Origin: Vibrio sp. Of7-15
GTDB taxonomy: Bacteria; Pseudomonadota; Gammaproteobacteria; Enterobacterales; Vibrionaceae
NCBI RefSeq assembly: GCF_022347565.1
Contig: NZ_JAKRGH010000017.1
Coordinates: forward strand, 28,787-92,786
DNA length: 64,000 nucleotides
Reading direction: 5' to 3'
The position numbers and the translations under genes were made by a program. Positions 1 through 8,402 of this stretch are shown here, in pieces. Below the pieces are notes generated by a model. It was given only the letters and a program-made list of their open reading frames with translations. It had not been told where the DNA came from and did not search any database. Each line of letters starts with the position of its first letter. Position 1 is the stretch's first letter.

Positions 1-86
1 GATATGCTAAAAATATGTTTTTTATATGCGGTCCATATAGCTGTTGAGCAACTGTACTTATCAATAATAACTAGTATCTTTTCCAT
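1..86 (-). CDS. Start of an unidentified exopolysaccharide-locus gene, cut by the window edge
   Basis: An ATG at 84-86 opens a reading frame that stays open to base 1, giving 28 codons that begin MEKILVIIDKY. It starts four bases after the stop of the acyltransferase gene, so it is probably translated by coupling within the same operon. The opening beta-strand (ILVII) is typical of many GT-B glycosyltransferases, which would fit the locus, but too little is visible to assign a function. A purine-rich stretch lies about 15 bases upstream, farther than ideal for a ribosome-binding site. Confidence 0.5.
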   Translation of the reverse strand, partial: MEKILVIIDKYSCSTAIWTAYKKHIFSI

Positions 87-90
87 AATA

Positions 91-708
91 TTATGTGTTA
101 TTTTTCCATTTGTAATTCTGCTTTTTTTCAATTGCAGGGCATCCTGCTATCAAAGTATCTCTTTTAATGAAACTTTTATTCACGATAGAACCAATTGCTA
201 TGGTATTAGAGTGGCTAATATTAACACCTTGAATTATTTTTACAGAAGAACCAATATAGCACTCGTTACCAATGTTTATGCCTTCTGGTCTTTGTCCTGC
301 TCCGTGAGTCCAAAATTGGCTTGACCTTCCTGCTATCCAGCTCCCTTTTCCTATTGATATTCCTCCTGATAGGTCAAAAAAGTGCTTACTGGTGATATTT
401 ACTTCGCCCAATAAATATAAATTGGCCTTTTCTAATTCATTTTCATTAAGCCAATACCCACAATGAAACTCGTTATGATCTGAGATACGACAGTTATCTT
501 TGATTGAAACCTTTATTGGCCCATAAAAAATATTTTTTTTACCAATGTAACTGTCTGATACGTCAAAATCGTTAACTGATATTACAGTTCCATATCCTAT
601 TTTGGATTTTTTTATCTTATAACCAAGTACCTTATTATATAAGGTAACTCTTAAAAAATTAGTGGGAAGCTTGGATATTATGTGAGGTGCTATTTTCTTT
701 AACAACAT
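91..708 (-). CDS. Left-handed beta-helix (hexapeptide repeat) acyltransferase
   Basis: A 205-residue protein of the WcaF/NodL/Maa type that would transfer an acetyl or other acyl group onto a sugar of the locus polysaccharide in the cytoplasm. From about residue 110 it shows imperfect hexapeptide repeats (ISIGKGSWIAG, INIGNECYIGSSVKI, NTIAIGSIV) and ends in the usual AGCPA turn, where such proteins leave the beta-helix. The N-terminal half is a less regular sheet region. The ATG at 708 lies inside the end of the preceding polymerase gene (50-base overlap) and has an AAGGGA ribosome-binding site about 11 bases upstream. The region is very AT-rich. The acceptor sugar cannot be predicted. Confidence 0.85.
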   Translation of the reverse strand: MLLKKIAPHIISKLPTNFLRVTLYNKVLGYKIKKSKIGYGTVISVNDFDVSDSYIGKKNIFYGPIKVSIKDNCRISDHNEFHCGYWLNENELEKANLYLLGEVNITSKHFFDLSGGISIGKGSWIAGRSSQFWTHGAGQRPEGINIGNECYIGSSVKIIQGVNISHSNTIAIGSIVNKSFIKRDTLIAGCPAIEKKQNYKWKNNT

Positions 709-1924
709 TATTATTATGTTCCCTTCGTTTCTCTCTGCATTTTTCTAGTAATAGTATTAATATCACTAAGTAGTCTAATATCGGGTTTAATTCTAATATA
801 ATGCCCGCAATAAAAGTTGACAGGAAAGCAACGTATAATAGGTAATTGTATTTTCTCTCCTTAAAAAAGGACTTTACTAAATATACAAAACCAATTAGAG
901 CAATAAATCCTGATGCAACAATGATTTCTAAGATTCGTGATCTCGGACTGGCCCATGCTTCTCCTTGAAACATTAAGCTTACTTCACCACCAATGAATAC
1001 ATTGATTAAGTTAGTATCGATTAAATATTGCTTATACCAAAGATTAAAAGTAGAGACACCAATACCAAAAGGATACTCAAAAAGAGTCATTATCGATACA
1101 TATATTCCACTTAATCTAGTTACATAAGTGTCAGTAACATCATACAAGTTGGATAACCCGTATATGCCATGTTCACTGAGGGATTTTATTAATCGATCAA
1201 TACCATATATTTGGAGGCTGTCATTGAGCAAGATATCATAATAGTCACTGATTTCTGTTCTAAAGCTAATGCTAATGAAAGAGAGAAGAAAAAGTGATAC
1301 TAATTTTATGTGCATTTTAGCTGTAATTACTGCAACTATTAACAACACGAGAAATTGGGCTTTTGAAAAAGCAATTAAACCAATTAGGGAGAATGAAATA
1401 GCAATGTTTCTTTTTATTATGTTGTTGTTAATTCCTAAGAACAATAAAAAAACACTGAAACAATAATAAAATCCAGCAGAACTAGGTTCAAAGAATAACA
1501 TTTTTGCTCTGTGAGGTGTGCTCAGAACCATCGGCATTTCGATTAATGCCACAATGCAGTTTACTGCTGCACCTATGTATATTATGTTTAGTATGAAATT
1601 ATAACTTTTACTCCTTAAGTAGCTGTAAAGAAGAACTGCAAAAACAGATTCAATGACAAACTTTCTTATGCCTAGCAATTGAGCTGTATCGTTTGATTCA
1701 AAGGAATATTCACCAAAAAGGAAAAATAATACAGAATTAATACATGCAATAAAAATAATTAAGAACAAAACTAGAGCTTCTTTTGATAGTGAATACTTCC
1801 AGTTTTGTTCTTTTAGTTTAAGTAAAAACAGTATAAATAGTGCGGCTGAAACTAATATTTTTATTGGGTTTGTATCTAAAGCAGAGGAGACTAAGAAAGT
1901 TATAGTTGCATCTAATATAATCAA
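659..1924 (-). CDS. Wzy-like polysaccharide polymerase, multi-pass membrane protein
   Basis: A 421-residue, strongly hydrophobic protein with about ten predicted transmembrane segments. It has a large loop between residues about 230 and 330, as in Wzy polymerases and O-antigen ligase-like proteins. The EPSSAG stretch in the middle resembles the EPS..G motif common in exopolysaccharide polymerases. The likely role is joining lipid-linked repeat units on the periplasmic face of the inner membrane, before export by the Wzc-like and OPX proteins encoded upstream. The start is TTG at 1924 with a GGA element about eight bases before it. A later start would remove the first membrane segment. Sequence conservation in this family is low, so a ligase role cannot be excluded. 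Confidence 0.72.
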   Translation of the reverse strand: MIILDATITFLVSSALDTNPIKILVSAALFILFLLKLKEQNWKYSLSKEALVLFLIIFIACINSVLFFLFGEYSFESNDTAQLLGIRKFVIESVFAVLLYSYLRSKSYNFILNIIYIGAAVNCIVALIEMPMVLSTPHRAKMLFFEPSSAGFYYCFSVFLLFLGINNNIIKRNIAISFSLIGLIAFSKAQFLVLLIVAVITAKMHIKLVSLFLLSFISISFRTEISDYYDILLNDSLQIYGIDRLIKSLSEHGIYGLSNLYDVTDTYVTRLSGIYVSIMTLFEYPFGIGVSTFNLWYKQYLIDTNLINVFIGGEVSLMFQGEAWASPRSRILEIIVASGFIALIGFVYLVKSFFKERKYNYLLYVAFLSTFIAGIILELNPILDYLVILILLLEKCREKRREHNNNVVKENSTSHNIQASH

Positions 1925-1950
1925 CTTAATTCCAGCCTTTATAATGTGAT

Positions 1951-3192
1951 TTAAATAATTCCGCGAGTATCTATAACTACCTTTTTGGCAAACTGAGTTT
2001 TGTCTGCAGACTTAAACTCTTTGTGATCAACTAACACGACAATAATGTTGGCCTTTTCTAATGCTGTTTCTAAAGAAACCTGCTCTACACCAGCTAATAC
2101 GAGCTCTTTAGGTAAGGAGTGAACATTAGGTTCAACGGCTAATAGTTGCCCTGTTGCTCTATTTGCTAGTTCATTGACTATTTGCAAGGCTGGGCTTTCG
2201 CGGAGATCATCAATATCTGCTTTAAAAGCCAACCCTAAACAGGCAATGACTGGGCGCTTAAATTCATCAGCCGCATCAGTGATCTGATCAATGACATGAT
2301 AAGGTTTGGCATCATTAATTAATCGGGCTTGTTTAATGATTTTTGCTTCTTCAGGGCAGCTATCAACGATAAACCAAGGGTCGACCGCTATACAGTGCCC
2401 ACCAACGCCCGGCCCTGGATTTAGAATGTTTACGCGTGGGTGGCGATTGGATAACTTAATCAGCTCCCAAACATTAATTTTTAGTTTTTCGCAAATTACA
2501 GATAGCTCATTTGCAAAAGCGATGTTTACATCTCGGAATGAGTTCTCCGTTAATTTTGCCATTTCCGCAGTTCGTGCATTAGTTGTAATACACTCCCCAC
2601 GTACAAATGTTTTGTACAAATCCGCTGCTTTTTGCGAACAACGAGCAGAAAGCCCGCCAATGACACGATCGTTAGAAATTAGTTCCTGCATTACATAGCC
2701 AGGCAGGACTCTTTCCGGACAGTGTGCAACATTAATATCTGCAGCATCTCCTTTAGTCTGAGGGAAAGTTAAGTCTTCGCGGGCTTCTTGTAACCAATGA
2801 GCAAGTTGCTCAGTAGCGCCAACAGGTGAAGTGGATTCTAGTATAACTAGGTTACCTTTTTCTAAAACAGGCGCTATGGCTTTTGCTGCTGCTTCAATAT
2901 AGCTTAAATCAGGTTGGTGGTTATCCCCTTTAAATGGAGTAGGGACCGCAACCATGAATACATCGGCGGCTTCAGGAGTCGTCGTTGCTTTGAGCTTTCC
3001 TACTGTTACTGCACTTCGAACGGCAATATCTAAATCTGGCTCGACAATATGAATATTACCAGCATTGATTGTATCTACCGCATGTTGATTGACATCTACC
3101 CCGATAACATCAATACCACGTGAAGCAATAACAGCGGCCGTAGGCAAACCTATGTACCCTAGACCGATAACGGAAACTTTATTTAAACTCAT
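1951..3192 (-). CDS. wecC: UDP-N-acetyl-D-mannosamine dehydrogenase
   Basis: A 413-residue cytoplasmic NAD-dependent enzyme that oxidises UDP-ManNAc twice to UDP-ManNAcA. The N-terminal Rossmann motif (VIGLGYIGLP, residues about 8-17), the central GPGVGGHCIAVDPWF region with the catalytic cysteine, and the C-terminal LGLAFKADIDDLRESPA stretch are all intact. Length matches WecC (about 420). The ATG at 3192 follows an AAGG site seven bases away. It lies 15 bases downstream of wecB, the enzyme that makes its substrate. The pair indicates that the polysaccharide contains ManNAcA or a derivative. This copy sits in an exopolysaccharide locus rather than an enterobacterial-common-antigen cluster. 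Confidence 0.93.
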   Translation of the reverse strand: MSLNKVSVIGLGYIGLPTAAVIASRGIDVIGVDVNQHAVDTINAGNIHIVEPDLDIAVRSAVTVGKLKATTTPEAADVFMVAVPTPFKGDNHQPDLSYIEAAAKAIAPVLEKGNLVILESTSPVGATEQLAHWLQEAREDLTFPQTKGDAADINVAHCPERVLPGYVMQELISNDRVIGGLSARCSQKAADLYKTFVRGECITTNARTAEMAKLTENSFRDVNIAFANELSVICEKLKINVWELIKLSNRHPRVNILNPGPGVGGHCIAVDPWFIVDSCPEEAKIIKQARLINDAKPYHVIDQITDAADEFKRPVIACLGLAFKADIDDLRESPALQIVNELANRATGQLLAVEPNVHSLPKELVLAGVEQVSLETALEKANIIVVLVDHKEFKSADKTQFAKKVVIDTRGII

Positions 3193-3207
3193 GCTAAACC
3201 TTTTTCT

Positions 3208-4350
3208 TTATTTAGAATTTAAAAAACTATTTAAAATATCAACAATTCTTTGGCTGGCTTTTCCGTCGCCATATGGATTGTGCGCTTTCGCCATGGTGTT
3301 ATATAAACCGTTGTCATTAAGTAATTGGTTGACACTAGATGTGATTAGCTCAGGGTCGGTTCCAACCAACTTAACGGTTCCAGCTTCAACTGCTTCTGGT
3401 CTTTCCGTTGTATCTCTCATTACTAGAACTGGTTTTCCTAGTGAAGGGGCCTCTTCTTGAATACCGCCAGAGTCAGTTAAAATGATATGTGCTTTTGTCA
3501 TTAAAAAGACAAACGGCAAATAGTCTTGTGGGTCGATCAAATGCACATTATTAGAGGAGGACAGTAATCGGTTAACCGGCTCCTGAACATTAGGGTTAAG
3601 ATGCACTGGGTAGCAAATTTGGATATCATCACGTTCAGCCAGTTTTGCTAAAGCTTGGCAGATTCTTTCAAACCCACCACCAAAACTTTCACGGCGATGA
3701 CCAGTCACTAAAATTAATTTTTTGTTTGGATCTAAGAAAGGGAAAGACGATGACAGTTCTTTATATAAGCTCTGTTCTGTTTCTATTTTTTCCTTTACAT
3801 CAAGCAGGGCATCGATAACGGTATTACCAGTGATGTAAATGTCTTCTTTATTAACATTTTCTTTTGATAAATTTTGCTGTGATCGGTCTGTTGGCGCAAA
3901 GTGCAGTTTCGTGAGACTGCCTGTTAATTTTCTATTCCCTTCTTCAGGCCAAGGAGAGTATATATTACCGGTACGAAGTCCTGCTTCGATGTGCCCTACT
4001 GGGATCTGCTGATAGTAGGCAGCTAAGCTGGAAGCTAGAGTTGTCGATGTGTCTCCATGAACCAGTACACAGTCTGGTTTTAATTCCTTTAGCACATCTC
4101 TAAGGCCCGTAAGTATTTTGCATGTAACATCTGTTAAATCTTGGCCGGGGCTCATGATGTTAAGATCAAAATCTGGTTTAATAGCGAATAAGTCTAGTAC
4201 TTGGTCTAACATTTCTCTGTGTTGAGCGGTAACACAGACGTAAGTTTTTAGATTCTTATTCTTTTGGCTTTCTTTTACCACCGGAGCCATTTTTATTGCT
4301 TCTGGTCTAGTTCCAAATACAAATAAGACCTTTTTTTCAACTTCTTTCAT
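3208..4350 (-). CDS. wecB: UDP-N-acetylglucosamine 2-epimerase (non-hydrolysing)
   Basis: A 380-residue cytoplasmic enzyme of the GT-B fold that interconverts UDP-GlcNAc and UDP-ManNAc. It shows the N-terminal [13 protein letters not shown] motif, the HGDTSTTLA and [10 protein letters not shown] segments, and the C-terminal [20 protein letters not shown] region that binds the nucleotide. Length is typical of WecB/MnaA (about 375). It lies directly before wecC, so the two genes supply UDP-ManNAcA for the polysaccharide. The 18-base gap to the Wzc-like gene upstream and the shared strand make one operon likely. Confidence 0.94.
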   Translation of the reverse strand: MKEVEKKVLFVFGTRPEAIKMAPVVKESQKNKNLKTYVCVTAQHREMLDQVLDLFAIKPDFDLNIMSPGQDLTDVTCKILTGLRDVLKELKPDCVLVHGDTSTTLASSLAAYYQQIPVGHIEAGLRTGNIYSPWPEEGNRKLTGSLTKLHFAPTDRSQQNLSKENVNKEDIYITGNTVIDALLDVKEKIETEQSLYKELSSSFPFLDPNKKLILVTGHRRESFGGGFERICQALAKLAERDDIQICYPVHLNPNVQEPVNRLLSSSNNVHLIDPQDYLPFVFLMTKAHIILTDSGGIQEEAPSLGKPVLVMRDTTERPEAVEAGTVKLVGTDPELITSSVNQLLNDNGLYNTMAKAHNPYGDGKASQRIVDILNSFLNSK

Positions 4351-4368
4351 TTTATTTTTCTCAAGGAT

Positions 4369-6588
4369 TTAAGATTCTGCTGCTTGATAGTACTCGCCGT
4401 AAGCACTATATCCATGTTCAACGCTATTCGATTTTTTATTGATTTGGTTAACAATCACACCATCAATTAGTATGTCGTGTTTTAGCATCTTAGCCATTGT
4501 GTTTTGAATCAGGTTTTGTTTAGTTGAATTGGCTTTTACAACAATAACCGTCGCGTTGGCTAATCGACTCACCACTAAAGAATCACTAACAGATAAAGTC
4601 GGGGGAGTATCTAAAATAATACGATCCACTTTTTCTTCTAATTTATTGAGAAGCGATTCAAATTTTGATGAGCTCAGTAATTCCTGTGGATTAGGAGATA
4701 ACATGCCGGCAGGAATAATGACTAATCCTGATTGTTCATCTCGATATAAGCACTCTTCTAACTCTGATCCCATTAATAAATAGTTGGTTAACCCTTTTTT
4801 ATTCTTCTTTAAACCAAAGCGTTCTGCTATTGCTGGTTTTCGTAAATCACAATCGATTAATACAACCTTTTCCATTTTTGATAGCGACATGGCAAGATTA
4901 ATTGCTGTTGTCGTTTTCCCTTCTCCTGGAACGGAAGAACTAATACTTATTCTCTTTCTGTTATTATTTACGGCATTTAAGAGTAGAGAAGTTCTGATTG
5001 AGCGAATCGACTCGCTGAAAAAATATTCATCTTGGTTAAAGAAGATTGAGTTATCTAAATCTTTCTTCTTGAATTTTTTATTCTTTACAATAGGTATACC
5101 ACCTAAAGGTATTAGGCCGAATTTATCTTCAAAATCTTTTGTTGATTCAATCGTATTTTTTAATGACGAAATTAAAATTGAAAAAGTAATCGCAGCCATT
5201 AAGCTAGCAAACATTGATGCAATAATGAGTTTTGTTTTTTTAGGAGATGCAGGGATCAAAGGAACCATCGCATGATCCGTAAACCTAGCATTTGCGGCTT
5301 GAAAATCACTGGTTGCCGACGTTTCTTTTTGACGAGTTAAAAATAAATTATAAAGCTGACTGTTTGTATCAACTTCTCGTTTCAAAGAGTCATAACGAGT
5401 TTTCTTAACGGTTAAAATTTGAAACTCTTCTTTTTTATTAGAGAGCTCTTCTCTGATGATACTTTCTTGATGTCTTGCACTTTGAAGTTCTTTTTCGATA
5501 CCTCTTGCAAGCTCTTTTACTACATTATTAGCTCTTTGTTGTACGGATTTAAGCTGCGCTTGAGCTCGGATCATTTTGTCATGTTTTGGCCCGTATCTTT
5601 TTGCTAGCTCATTAACCTGCTTCTCTATGTCAATTTCAGACTTTCTGATATCTCTTATTTGAGGGTGATTTGAAATTTCTGAAATTGAAGCTAGGGTAGA
5701 TAAGTCCGTATTTTGGTTTTTTTGTAAAGTGTTGTATAGCGATTCTGCTGCCACTCTGCGGTCGGTAGCTTTAGATAATCTATTGGTTAAGTTGCGTAGC
5801 TCTGTACTTGTTAGGTTATCAATACCACTATTATCGATGAGTTGTTCACGTTCTAAAAACTCAGTTAATTGCTCTTCGGAGCTAATTAGTTGTTCTTTCA
5901 GTTCTTGTAAACGTGAGGTAATCCAGCCGGATGCCTGCTGTGTTGCTGATAAACGAGAATCTAAGTTATTTTCAATAAATGCTTTGCCGACTGTATTTGC
6001 AACTTTTGCAGCAAGAATGGGATCTTGAGACTCAAACGTAATTTTTACTAATTGAGTACTCCGGATAGGAGATATGGTTAATTTGCTTTTAAATATAGAT
6101 AAAACTTGCAGTTCAAGCGCTGCTTGCCTTGTTTCATTTGATACTTCAGGCTTTTCTGGGAAAAAAGCCTTCATCAGAGGGAACTGTTTTAAAAACTCGA
6201 TTATTTTTTCTTTTAGTGAAGGGCTACTATTTTCTTTCTGTCCGTTAAACTCAGGAACAGAGTACAAATCTAGCTCATTAATTACTTTCTTGGCAACGTT
6301 ATTAGATTTTAGTATTTCATATTGTGTTGAATAGTATTCTTTTTTACTGCTATCAATTCCTACTATCTCTTCTATTGATACCGCTTTTTTCTGTTCAGAT
6401 TCAATCAATAGTGTCGCAGTCGCTCGATATGATGGCGTTATCGATAATACTGTTAGAGTGGCAATTATTGTGCATAATAGGGTGAATAAAGAAATCTTTA
6501 ACCAGTTTTTTTTAATGTTATTTAAGTATTTACTGAAATCGATAGTGATTTCATTATTTCTTAGTTCATCTGGTGTACTAAACTGCAT
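4369..6588 (-). CDS. Wzc-like polysaccharide co-polymerase with BY-kinase domain
   Basis: An inner-membrane protein of about 739 residues that controls chain length and export. Domains in order are an N-terminal Wzz segment with a first transmembrane helix (about residues 33-55), a long periplasmic coiled-coil region (about 200-420), a second transmembrane helix near 450, and a cytoplasmic BY-kinase. The kinase shows Walker A (SVPGEGKTTT, about 552-561), Walker A' (VVLIDCD) and Walker B (IILDTPP). The C-terminal tyrosine cluster is short, with about four tyrosines, fewer than in E. coli Wzc. The ATG at 6588 is preferred. A TTG nine bases earlier is possible but has a badly placed ribosome-binding site. 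It would work with the OPX protein encoded just upstream. Confidence 0.92.
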   Translation of the reverse strand: MQFSTPDELRNNEITIDFSKYLNNIKKNWLKISLFTLLCTIIATLTVLSITPSYRATATLLIESEQKKAVSIEEIVGIDSSKKEYYSTQYEILKSNNVAKKVINELDLYSVPEFNGQKENSSPSLKEKIIEFLKQFPLMKAFFPEKPEVSNETRQAALELQVLSIFKSKLTISPIRSTQLVKITFESQDPILAAKVANTVGKAFIENNLDSRLSATQQASGWITSRLQELKEQLISSEEQLTEFLEREQLIDNSGIDNLTSTELRNLTNRLSKATDRRVAAESLYNTLQKNQNTDLSTLASISEISNHPQIRDIRKSEIDIEKQVNELAKRYGPKHDKMIRAQAQLKSVQQRANNVVKELARGIEKELQSARHQESIIREELSNKKEEFQILTVKKTRYDSLKREVDTNSQLYNLFLTRQKETSATSDFQAANARFTDHAMVPLIPASPKKTKLIIASMFASLMAAITFSILISSLKNTIESTKDFEDKFGLIPLGGIPIVKNKKFKKKDLDNSIFFNQDEYFFSESIRSIRTSLLLNAVNNNRKRISISSSVPGEGKTTTAINLAMSLSKMEKVVLIDCDLRKPAIAERFGLKKNKKGLTNYLLMGSELEECLYRDEQSGLVIIPAGMLSPNPQELLSSSKFESLLNKLEEKVDRIILDTPPTLSVSDSLVVSRLANATVIVVKANSTKQNLIQNTMAKMLKHDILIDGVIVNQINKKSNSVEHGYSAYGEYYQAAES

Positions 6589-6614
6589 GGTAATCAAGCC
6601 TATATAGCGGTAAA

Positions 6615-7172
6615 TTAAAAGAAACTTTGCTCTATTACGATAATATCTCCAGGTATTATCTTTGTATCAAGATTGGCCTTTTTAATGTCTTTTCCATTTT
6701 CTTCTTTTTTGACTTTTATGGAGCTTTTAGAGGCTCGGTCAGTAAAACCTCCAGCCAGTGCTATAGCTTTATCAACGGTTAAGCCTGGCTGATATTCATA
6801 GCCACCAGGTCTTTTTACTTCACCATTTACGTATATTTTCCTGAAGCTAATAATATTAACCATGACTTTAGGGTTAATTAAGTAATCACCTTTTAATCCA
6901 GACTGTATCTTATCCTTTATTTCTTTAGGTGTTTTACCTTTAGTTGTTAGTTGTCCTAGATATGGATAATCAAAGGATCCGCTGGAGCTGATTAGTAATT
7001 CATCAATAGATAAATCGTCTTCTCCATAAACAACTATTTTAATTTTGTCTCCAGCACCTAACTTATAATTATGATTAATTTGGCTTGAATATGATTTCAA
7101 CGGAAGCATAAATATAAATATAAAAATAAATATATTTTTTGATTGATACAGTTTATAAGGTAACATTTGCAT
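6615..7172 (-). CDS. Short OPX (Wza-like) polysaccharide export protein, no outer-membrane segment
   Basis: A 185-residue secreted protein. A hydrophobic signal segment (residues about 12-29) is followed by the Poly_export domain (from YKLGAGDKIKIVVYGEDDL) and one SLBB domain (VNGEVKRPGGYEYQPGLTVDKAIALAGG). There is no lipobox cysteine and no C-terminal amphipathic helix, the parts Wza uses to anchor in and cross the outer membrane. Wza has about 380 residues. It would therefore act in the periplasm between the Wzc-like protein and a separate outer-membrane channel, plausibly the beta-barrel encoded directly upstream, whose stop codon overlaps this start by 20 bases. GGGG lies about six bases before the ATG at 7172. 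Confidence 0.88.
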   Translation of the reverse strand: MQMLPYKLYQSKNIFIFIFIFMLPLKSYSSQINHNYKLGAGDKIKIVVYGEDDLSIDELLISSSGSFDYPYLGQLTTKGKTPKEIKDKIQSGLKGDYLINPKVMVNIISFRKIYVNGEVKRPGGYEYQPGLTVDKAIALAGGFTDRASKSSIKVKKEENGKDIKKANLDTKIIPGDIIVIEQSFF

Positions 7173-8388
7173 TTATTCCCCAGTAATTTTGTTTATAACC
7201 ATAGTTGGATAAACTGGAGTCTTTTTCTATTCTTTTCCAGTTAGCAGAGATCTCAAACCAGCGGCGTATTTCATAACCTAAGGTAATATCACTGAAGTTA
7301 GTTGTTTCTTCTCTATTTACACCGGTATAATTTTCATCACGATGTGCAATTGTTATATTGTTGTATACTTTTGCGCTCCAATAGTGTTTCCAACCAAGCT
7401 GATAATATTGTTCTTCAATATAATCACCATCTTGTTCTGGATCCTTTGCTGCCTGTGAGGTTAATGCTGTAATAGTGGAGTACTCTTTTGGTGTCCACTC
7501 AAGCTCAGCACTCCAGCTGAAACCGTTAAACCCTTCTGTATTCGCACTGATGAAGTCTTTATCTTGCAGGCCTAGTTTTATTGTCCCGTTTGTTTTACCT
7601 GAGATATCCCACTTAGCACCAAGGTAATAAAATATTGTATTGCTGTCTTGGATCGTCGCGCTTGAGGCATGATGCTTATACCTACGATCGTATTTTTTGA
7701 TATCAAAAATAGCTTCGGTATTTGGCATCACTTGATAATAAAAGCTCATGGCATATCGGTTTTCATCATAGTCATTAAAACGACTACTTTGCTCTGGAGC
7801 TGCTTCAAAATACCTGAAATTTTTATAAATGCGATTGCCGTAGCCTAAAGAGCCTTCTAGTCGACCTTTTGCATTTTCAGAGCCGTAGACATACGTTGAA
7901 TTAATATCATGGCTATCGTATTTCAGTGGCTCATTAATGGCGTTGGATGCGTTATCACCTTCCGAAATCCCTGAACCGCGATTTTCATGTAAATACATGT
8001 AGCTGTAGTTTAGGGCTAAACCATTTCTAGTATTAAAACGTAAGAAGTTATCGCTTCGAAATCGGTGATCGAGGTAATTGTCTTGCGAGCTTTGCGAGTA
8101 GCTGCCGTTTGTTAAAGCATACCCAGCAGAAAAGGTGCTTTCTCCCCGTTCGGCTTTTATGGCAACAGCTGGGGTGACTTCTAATAAAGGAGACGATGTT
8201 TTATTTGTGTCATTTGAGACTTGAGTAATATTGTCGTCATACCCATAGGAAGCCGATAAGTATGGCGCTATTTCAATGCCTGATTCTGTTCGGTATGGTT
8301 CGTTCTCAATGGCTAAGCTCAGCGGTGTAAACAGTATGGAAGCTGATACGAGTCCTGCGGAGTAGCTTTTTTTTCTGATAGTGGACAT
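7153..8388 (-). CDS. Outer-membrane beta-barrel protein of the exopolysaccharide locus (CpsB/EpsL type)
   Basis: A 411-residue protein with a signal peptide (positive start MSTIRKK, cleavage probably near residue 26) followed by alternating hydrophobic/polar beta-strands to the end, which is the usual barrel pattern. Typical strand text includes SAGYALTNGSYS, GLALNYSYMYLHE and YAMSFYYQVMP. Barrel proteins of this kind sit beside short OPX proteins in Vibrio cps-type and other exopolysaccharide loci, where they are proposed to be the outer-membrane pore. It is the second gene of the operon, 14 bases after the priming transferase, and overlaps the OPX gene. The channel role is inferred from context. 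The fold is read from the sequence. Confidence 0.82.
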   Translation of the reverse strand: MSTIRKKSYSAGLVSASILFTPLSLAIENEPYRTESGIEIAPYLSASYGYDDNITQVSNDTNKTSSPLLEVTPAVAIKAERGESTFSAGYALTNGSYSQSSQDNYLDHRFRSDNFLRFNTRNGLALNYSYMYLHENRGSGISEGDNASNAINEPLKYDSHDINSTYVYGSENAKGRLEGSLGYGNRIYKNFRYFEAAPEQSSRFNDYDENRYAMSFYYQVMPNTEAIFDIKKYDRRYKHHASSATIQDSNTIFYYLGAKWDISGKTNGTIKLGLQDKDFISANTEGFNGFSWSAELEWTPKEYSTITALTSQAAKDPEQDGDYIEEQYYQLGWKHYWSAKVYNNITIAHRDENYTGVNREETTNFSDITLGYEIRRWFEISANWKRIEKDSSLSNYGYKQNYWGINANVTL

Positions 8389-8402
8389 TGGTTCCCTCCT
8401 TA

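Noticed and set aside
4..324. A plus-strand frame of 106 residues at the left edge
   Set aside because: It is antisense to the acyltransferase gene, whose hexapeptide repeats are clear, and to the start of the next operon gene.
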